This document shows positions 57,637 to 64,000 of a DNA stretch of 64,000 nt, piece after piece. Source of the DNA: Haliclona indistincta (taxonomy: Eukaryota > Porifera > Demospongiae > Haplosclerida > Chalinidae); the NCBI GenBank assembly GCA_964017065.1, contig OZ024788.1:13498530-13562529 (forward strand), given 5' to 3'. Made by a program: the position numbers and the translations under genes. A model generated the notes under the pieces. That model did no database searches. It was given only the letters and a program-made list of their open reading frames with translations, and had not been told where the DNA came from. The first letter of the stretch is position 1. Every line of letters begins with the position of its first letter.

Positions 57637-60601
57637 ATGAGTGAGTGGTTGGTGTTCCTCTTGCTGCTCCGAGCAGCCTGCATCATGGCTACTGATACCA
57701 GCTACACTCTGCGAGCCCCAGACGCTGTCATGACGATGCCTAGCTGGGAAGCTGTCGTAAAAGGCGGATTTGAGTTCAGATTCCGTACCTCGCAGCATGA
57801 AGCCACGCTGCTGTACACCGAGCACCCCAGCAATGGATATCTGTGGCTGCGCCTGTACCGGGGCTCGCTCCTGCTTTCTCTCAACCAGACCAAGCCGGGC
57901 AATGTGGGGCAAGTAGACCTCTCACTCGGCTCAGCTCTGAACGACGACAATGAACACATTGTGCAGGTGCAGCAGCAAAGCAGACTACGGTTAAGGCTAG
58001 TTTGTTTAGACGATCCATTATCATGTCCTCGGGATGTTGCTGGCAGTCATATGAGCGCCATCTACCTGCACAGTACCACGATGGTCTATATGGGCGGTGT
58101 ACCCTCTGATGTCACTGCTGTGAGCAGTGCTGTGCAGACCTATCCTCACTTCTCTGGCTGCATCAGAGAGGTGCTGTTCGGCAACGATACTTATAGTTTT
58201 ATCAACTATGACTATGTGAAGCCACTATGGACTATAAGTAGCAGTACTGGCTGCTCGCCGCCTTGTGAGGGGGAAATGTGTAATGGCGGACACTGCTTGA
58301 ATCACTGGGAAGAGAACGCAGCAGTATGTGACTGCTCACTGACTCACAGAGTAGGGAAGCAGTGTACACAAGGTGAGTCATGGTGTATTAACATATCAAC
58401 AGAACCTGTTTGTGGGTCTCAGTGAACTGTCAACACTTGTAGCTCTCATATCATCATCATATTCAGCTGCCTTCCCAGACACAGTAAAAATATTCAGCTG
58501 CCTTCCCAGACACAGTTTTAGTCTTCATCTGAAATACTCCCCTACAGATGTACGAAATTTATCAGTTCTGTAATTCCTGAATCTGGCTTATTGCAGGAAT
58601 CATTGTGAATTGTCAAACTTTCGCCAAAAATTATCCAAATTTCTTTAACTGTTATGAGCCACAGATCACCAAATTTGGCAAAACACGCTGCTATCCATCA
58701 AAATTTTCACTATAATTATGGTAGCTGCAATATATTTTTCAGCCATCGCTCTTCAGCATATAATTCCAAGAACAGTATAATGTGTACTGTGTGGAAGAAA
58801 TGTTATACCTACTGTGTGGAAACTATTATTGGAGGGTACAAAATTTAGCGATTTTACAAAATTGGAGGGTACAAAATTTAGCGATTTTACAAAATCTGTC
58901 AATTAGCGAGTACTAATATTAGCGTTTTCTTATAATTTCTAATAATTATGCAGCTTTCAAAATTTGTAAAGCACTGAACAGGAATTTATGATCAAATGTT
59001 TGCTGGATAGTCAGTCATACATAGTGCATCATTGTATTAGTGTGACACTCTTGTTCATGAAGTGTTTTATCCTCTAATTCTGAGCTCTCTGTAGATCCGC
59101 GGTCTCCGGTTCTTCCTCCTAGCAGCTACCTGTGCTTCATGCCCAGCCCACCGGTAGTCCAGCAGCACAAGCACAGTATAGTGATCTGGCTGAAGGCCCC
59201 AACCCCTCCCCACCATGCAACCATAGCTACCAAAGGCTGCTTCACTCTTACTATCAATAAACCCAACATCCTGTGTTCACTGGGAAAAGCAACCGTTACA
59301 CTACAGGAACCATTCCTCTGGGAATATGGTATAGTAGTGACAATAACCGCTCAAGAATTAAGAATAGGTATTCACAGTTTGGTGAATGGTTTAGTGTCTA
59401 CGAACAGCACTGCACTAGTGGGTGTGTCTGATATCACTGATCACCCATTGTGCATCGGAGGAGGCGTGGCTGAATGGCCGATCTACTCCAGACCAAGCAT
59501 CACCGCTGTCTATTACCAGCATCGTGCTATCACGCTTGACGATAACTGCACTGCAGTCACCACATCTGAATCAACATGCTCCGATCAATCACTGATCACC
59601 GATCCAGTTCACCTCAGTCACACATCGCTAGCGTCGAGTGGAGAGATCAGGTTCTCAGTACAGCTCCTTCCATCCAACAGCACTCAAACTATACTATCAA
59701 TCGGGAATCGAGTTAACTTACAATATACTGACAAAGAGCAGCTGGTCATAGCTTCAGCTGATTTCCAGTATCCATTAGTGTGTTCCGGCAGTGTACCAGC
59801 CCTTGTCCTGCTACGAGTGACTCTAGGCTACAATGCTTCATCTAATGCTATATACATGAAGTTGAACAATGCTTTCGTATGTGAGACTACAGGTCCTATT
59901 TGGGAGACACTGGTGCAATACGTTGATTCAAGGCCCATCACATTCCTGCGCTCAATGGTGAAGTGTTTCGACAATATACTATACTCTAGAGAGGGCGTGG
60001 TCAGTCAAGTATCCATGGTGATACAGAGAGCATCATGCAACCAATCATGTGAGTACGGATAATAATTCAGAGTAAAATTATACACTGCTGTGCGAATGTA
60101 AATTTTAAAGAAAATTCCATGCACCCTTACAAAAATTTAGTTTTTTTATAATTTAGTTTAGTAAAAAATTTGGTTTTTTAAAGATCATGTTATAGCTGTA
60201 GAATGACTGGTCATCTCTCTCTCTCTCTAGCTATTATTACCAGCACCAGCAGCACTGCAAGAGATGAATTACCAACACCACACATCAGCACGTATAGCGG
60301 AGGAGGATCACACCATCCATCCTCCACTCCACCTAACCCTTCTTCCACCATGCACCCTGTCCCTACCATCACCCAGCAAGGACAGGGACCTTCATTAGCT
60401 GTGATCGCTACAGCCTCCACCCTTGTACCCGCCCTGGTAGTCTTCATTGCTATAATAATAATACTAGTAGTCTTTGTACGCTTCAATTCGGCATCGTCAG
60501 ATGAGGGCAGTTATAAAACTGGTGAGCCTCGATTTAAGAACACGCCTCAAGCTAAGACCACACCCACCTCAAATGACAAGGAGTCTGAGGTCTTTATGTA
60601 A
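57637..60601 (+). CDS. Laminin G/EGF single-pass receptor, neurexin-like layout (686 aa)
   Basis: Three exons with consensus borders: 57637-58372, 59095-60048, 60231-60601, both junctions in phase 1. The start ATG gives a signal peptide (MSEWLVFLLLLRAACIMA). Residues about 25-205 are a laminin G domain (GGFEFRFRTSQHEATLLYTE, YLWLRLYRGSLLLSLN, MVYMGGVPSDV, FSGCIREVLF), followed by an EGF-like module (CSPPCEGEMCNGGHC, CDCSLTHRVGKQC). Exon 2 encodes two more LamG-like beta domains (SIVIWLKAPTPPHHATIATK; GEIRFSVQLLPSNSTQTILS). Exon 3 has a Ser/Thr/Pro-rich stalk, one transmembrane helix (SLAVIATASTLVPALVVFIA, about 618-648) and a 38-residue tail ending SEVFM, a possible class II PDZ ligand. A cell-surface adhesion or signalling role is inferred. 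The stop is 73 bp from the convergent SNM1-like gene. Confidence 0.85.
58373..59094 (+). other. Intron 1 of the LamG gene
   Basis: AT-rich, with two small tandem duplications: TTCAGCTGCCTTCCCAGACA (58472 and 58493) and GGAGGGTACAAAATTTAGCG (58831 and 58864). No other feature. Confidence 0.75.
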
Positions 60602-60650
60602 CAAGTAATTTGGATTGATTATAATGTTATCATGATAATTATACGAAAAA

Positions 60651-60656
60651 AAAATA
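60651..60656 (+). terminator. Poly(A) signal AATAAA of the LamG gene
   Basis: AATAAA about 50 bp after the stop at 60601 and only about 20 bp before the stop of the opposing gene, so the two 3' UTRs must overlap. Confidence 0.6.
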
Positions 60657-60673
60657 AATTATTGTTGATAATT

Positions 60674-63600
60674 TCAGTCAGTAATTTTTCGAATGACGTT
60701 AGGTGGTATAGAACAAACTGGATCAGCCTGTTCGCTATCGTCGTCAACTTGGTCTAGATCGAGTAGTTTTTTTATCACTCGAACAATAGATTGTATCGAA
60801 ACTGGTTCTGAACTGGATTGCGAGGTCTGTACTGGATTACGTGACGACACTACGGGCTCAACCTGGTTGACTTGCTTGCGAGGTGACGAGGGCTTAGCAG
60901 ATGACGAGGGATTAGCAGATGACGAGGGCTTAGCAGATGACGAGGGCTTAGCAGATGACGAGGGCTTAGCAGATGACGAGGGATCAGCAGATGACGAGGG
61001 ATTAGCAGATGACGAGAGATTAGCAGATGATGAGGGCTTAGCAGATGACGAGGGCTTAGCAGATGATGAGGGCTTAGCAGATGACGAGGGCTTAGCAGAT
61101 GACGAGGGATCAGCAGATGACGAGGGATTAGCAGATGACGAGAGATTAGCAGATGACGAGGGCTTAGCAGATGACGAGGGCTTAGCAGATGACGAGGGCT
61201 TAGCAGATGACGAGGGCTTAGCAGATGACGAGGGATCAGCAGATGACGAGGGATTAGCAGATGACGAGAGATTAGCAGATGATGAGGGCTTAGCAGATGA
61301 CGAGGGCTTAGCAGATGATGAGGGCTTAGCAGATGACGAGGGCTTAGCAGATGACGAGGGATCAGCAGATGACGAGGGATTAGCAGATGACGAGAGATTA
61401 GCAGATGACGAGGGCTTAGCAGATGACGAGGGCTTAGCAGATGACGAGGGCTTAGCAGATGATGAGGGCTTAGCAGATGACGAGGGCTTAGCAGATGACG
61501 AGGGGTCAGCAGATGACGAGGGCTTAGCAGATGACGAGAGATTAGCAGATGACGAGGGCTTAGCAGATGACGAGGGCTTAGCAGATGACGAGGGCTTAGC
61601 AGATGACGAGGGCTTAGCAGATGATGAGGGCTTAGCAGATGACGAGGGCTTAGCAGATGACGAGGGCTTAGCAGATGACGAGGGCTTAGCAGATGACGAG
61701 GGCTTAGCAGATGACGAGGGGTTAGCAGATGACGAGAGATTAGCAGATGACGAGGGCTTAGCAGATGACGAGGGCTTAGCAGATGACGAGGGATTAGCAG
61801 ATGACGAGGGCTTAGAAGATGACGAGGGGTTAGAAGATGATGAGGGCTTAGCAGATGACGAGGGCTTAGAAGATGACGAGGGATCAGCAGATGATGAGGG
61901 ATTAGCAGATGACGAGGGCTTAGCAGATGACGAGGGCTTAGCAGATGACGAGGGCTTAGCAGATGACGAGGGGTTAGCAGATGACGAGGGCTTAGCAGAT
62001 GACGAAGGATTAGCAGATGACGAGGGATTAGCAGATGACGAGGGATTAGCAGATGACGAGGGGTTAGCAGATGACGAGGGCTTAGCAGATGACGAGGGGT
62101 TAGCAGATGATGAGGAGTTAGTTGGTGACCCTTTCACTCTTTTAAGGAATCTTACACACTGTTCCATGGGTTCAAAGTCCTGGGAATCATCCTCTGTCAC
62201 AGCGTGAAGCAGTTTGACAGCATTTGAAGTGAGATCCACAGGATTGCTACGAGATCCAGACTGAACAACAGACTTGTGAGGAGATAAAATAACTGGTTTA
62301 GCCTGTTTACGAGACTGTGTTATAACAGGTTTACGAGGTGACTTACGAAGTCTTGAGGCAATCGGTCCATCATCTTGTGGTAGCGCTGGTTTGTGAGGCG
62401 ACTTACGAAGTCGCGAAGATATTGGTTTATCATCTTGCGGTAGCGCTGGTTTGCGACCTTTAGTTTTAGACTTGTGATTAATGAATTTTAAAGGCTCTTT
62501 TTTGCGAGGACCAAGGCAAAGTCGTTTGCTGGAAAGTTCAGTAGTTGCGCTAGTGGACTGTTCTGCTTGACTGGTACGTTTTCTCCCAGGACTAACATTT
62601 CTAGAAGGACTGGTAAGTTTCTTTACAGGACTAGCCTGTATAGTAGGTGAACTGTCTGGCTGCCTAGCTGGACAAGCGTGTTGGGTAAGGATAGTAAGAT
62701 GTTCAGTGAGCTGCTTAGTTGGGCTAGCGTGTTTGGTAGTTGGCTGAACAGGACTGACTGGTTTGGGAACAGGACTGACTGGTTTGGGAACAGGTTGGAC
62801 GGGTTTGTGAGATTCTGGAGCAGGGTATACCTGTTTGGACGACGACATGTCAGATAGATTTGAGGAAGATGGAACAAAATCTACAGGTTTGGGAACAGCA
62901 GGGTCGACTGGCTGGGGCAGTGGTGAAGTTGGCTTCAAAGGCCGTGAGTCAGGATTTTTTGATAGGTCCGATAGATTTGAGGATTTTTTGGGAGAACCAT
63001 TAGCTGGTTTGAGAGGAGGCGGAGAAACAAGTCTAACCTGTTTGAGAGGTGGCGAGGAGGAGACAGGTCTGATTTGTTTATTGTGCAGTGATAAAACACG
63101 ACTGACTGGTTTGGTAGCAGCGGGCGGTGGTGGTGACTTGCTCCTGCTGTGATCTGGGTTGTTCTCGGGTAGAAACACGACACCTTTAGGGGCTGGTCTG
63201 TAGCTAGTGGGTGTGGTTAAAGGAAAACAGTAATTATTATTATGTACAAGCACGATACACTATACTTGCAGCAAACTGTTTTTTTCACAAATACATCAGG
63301 CTATTTTATCTGGTGACAGTTGTGCATGCACTATTCTCACAATTGTTTTGGTAGGTAGGCTGTTGGAGTACGTGATGAGGGAGTGGGCGGAGGACAGTGT
63401 GATATGGGGAGGGCCTTGTCCCGTAGCTGTGGTAACAGTCTAGCCACACCCTCTGGTATAGTGTACTGGATCTAGGAGCAAAACACACAGACAAAGAGAT
63501 CACAATACAGGTGGAGCTGTCATAGTACTACGCATGCTACAGGATCAATAGAAATAAATGTCTGTGCACATGTAAATAAACAATAAACTGTCATGGAGAG

Positions 63601-64000
63601 AGGGCAAAGAAGAAACCAGTTCTGTAAAGGTACTGACTGAGAAAGACAGTTTTAAACACAAAAATGAAACGTAAACTAATCCATGATGTTTATGTGAGAA
63701 ACATTACATAAAGTGGGGACTGGTTTCACCACTTGAAAGTCAAGTGAACAAAACCAGCAATTTCAAATAAAATTCACTATGTCACTCTTGTAAGAGTCAC
63801 AGCAGTATAGTGCTTACTGGTGGATCATCATGTGCTTACTGGTGGATCAGTGCTGAGTAGCTCATCAAAGCAGCTCATGTCAGTCCGCCCTCCATCTCTA
63901 ACGATGGGTCGTACCAAGTGTGGTCTGAGGTGCTTCACGAACTGCATCAGCTCCGTGTAGCTACAGTGGTCTGAGTATGGCACCACTCGTATCATGCTGT
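60674..64000 (-). CDS. SNM1/Apollo-like beta-CASP nuclease, C-terminal part with SSSAKP tail
   Basis: Partial: the N-terminal metallo-beta-lactamase part lies beyond the window. Exon 64000-63840 encodes IRVVPYSDHCSYTELMQFVK HLRPHLVRPIV, matching the conserved C-terminal block of DCLRE1 (SNM1) nucleases (YSxHSSxxEL..FV..L.P..v.P.v). Then exon 63471-63341 (IQYTIPEGVARLLPQLRDK) and a last exon from about 63203 to 60674. Phases agree. The last exon is an 840-residue low-complexity tail: a proline/lysine/serine part (KPVSPVPKPVSPV; KSPHKPALPQDDGPIASRLR twice), about 69 hexapeptides SSSAKP/SSSANP, and a unique end (VSIQSIVRVIKKLLDLDQVD, VIRKITD). SNM1 proteins are 5' exonucleases for crosslink repair and telomeres. 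Apollo is the nearest guess. Confidence 0.8.
60885..62125 (-). repeat. 18-bp coding minisatellite, about 69 copies
   Basis: On the + strand GATGACGAGGGCTTAGCA repeats every 18 bp with variants (GGATTA, GGATCA, GAGATTA, GATGATGAG). Larger blocks of 8-9 units with the same variant order are themselves repeated (about 60960-61130, 61110-61230, 61230-61370, 61370-61500), so there is a higher-order repeat. The 504-codon + strand frame (ADDEGL repeats) is a shadow of this. Confidence 0.95.
63504..63839. other. Intron of the SNM1-like gene
   Basis: AT-rich, no gene. TGCTTACTGGTGGATCA is duplicated at 63810 and 63832, copying the splice-donor neighbourhood of the upstream exon. Confidence 0.7.

Noticed and set aside
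60693..62207. A + strand 504-codon open frame of ADDEGL repeats
   Set aside because: It is the antisense shadow of the 18-bp SSSAKP-coding repeat; the minus strand has the unique N- and C-terminal ends, splice sites and a link to SNM1 exons.

Overview
The window is nuclear DNA of an early-branching metazoan, most likely a demosponge (an Amphimedon-type genome is my guess; I cannot test it here). Reasons: animal domain combinations (ankyrin-Roc-COR-ZU5-Death, laminin G-EGF-transmembrane, PX sorting nexin, SNM1 nuclease), short GT-AG introns, tightly packed convergent and divergent genes in the right third, and heavy loads of animal-type DNA transposons, foldback MITEs and minisatellites. A run of 200 N (33801-34000) shows it is part of a gapped scaffold.

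Layout. (1) 1-29.5 kb is a transposon and satellite region with no convincing host gene. It holds a 172-bp satellite, a 101-bp minisatellite and a 30-36-bp minisatellite; 5'-truncated LINEs at 2.6-4.1 kb and 20.7-21.6 kb; a remnant of an integrase gene with a PHD finger (11.3-12.1 kb); a broken Helitron carrying an OTU protease domain (12.9-18.6 kb); a decayed OTU fragment (25.7-26.3 kb); a tRNA-like SINE; and several short inverted-repeat elements, many with readable target-site duplications. (2) 29.6-49.3 kb is one large + strand gene for an ankyrin-Roc-COR-ZU5-Death protein, now broken: a 1-nt insertion (about 30877), a 131-bp palindromic MITE (31478-31608), an 11.7-kb EnSpm/CACTA transposon (32495-44229) inside an ankyrin codon, and a 1-nt frame break (about 45983). 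The EnSpm element encodes its transposase, an accessory protein and a protein kinase, and is itself interrupted by a 4.9-kb ISL2EU-type transposon (36404-41325) with a THAP-DDE transposase and a SAP-SWIM-YqaJ nuclease. The nesting is three deep and the duplicated target sites can be read at each level. (3) 49.4-64 kb is ordinary gene-dense DNA: a PX-domain (sorting-nexin-like) gene on the minus strand (57284 to about 50624, 16 exons seen), divergent from a + strand laminin G/EGF single-pass receptor gene (57637-60601), which converges with 73 bp to spare on a minus-strand SNM1/Apollo-like nuclease gene (cut by the window end) with a huge SSSAKP hexapeptide tail.

How parts act together. The transposon genes form self-contained modules (transposase plus accessory, nuclease or kinase proteins). 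The ankyrin-Roc-COR-ZU5-Death protein would, when intact, be a cytoplasmic signalling scaffold related in layout to DAPK and other ROCO proteins. Its promoter and the EnSpm bidirectional promoter both carry an NRF1-like palindrome. Most small open frames in 1-12 kb and within repeats are chance or repeat-driven and are left out.
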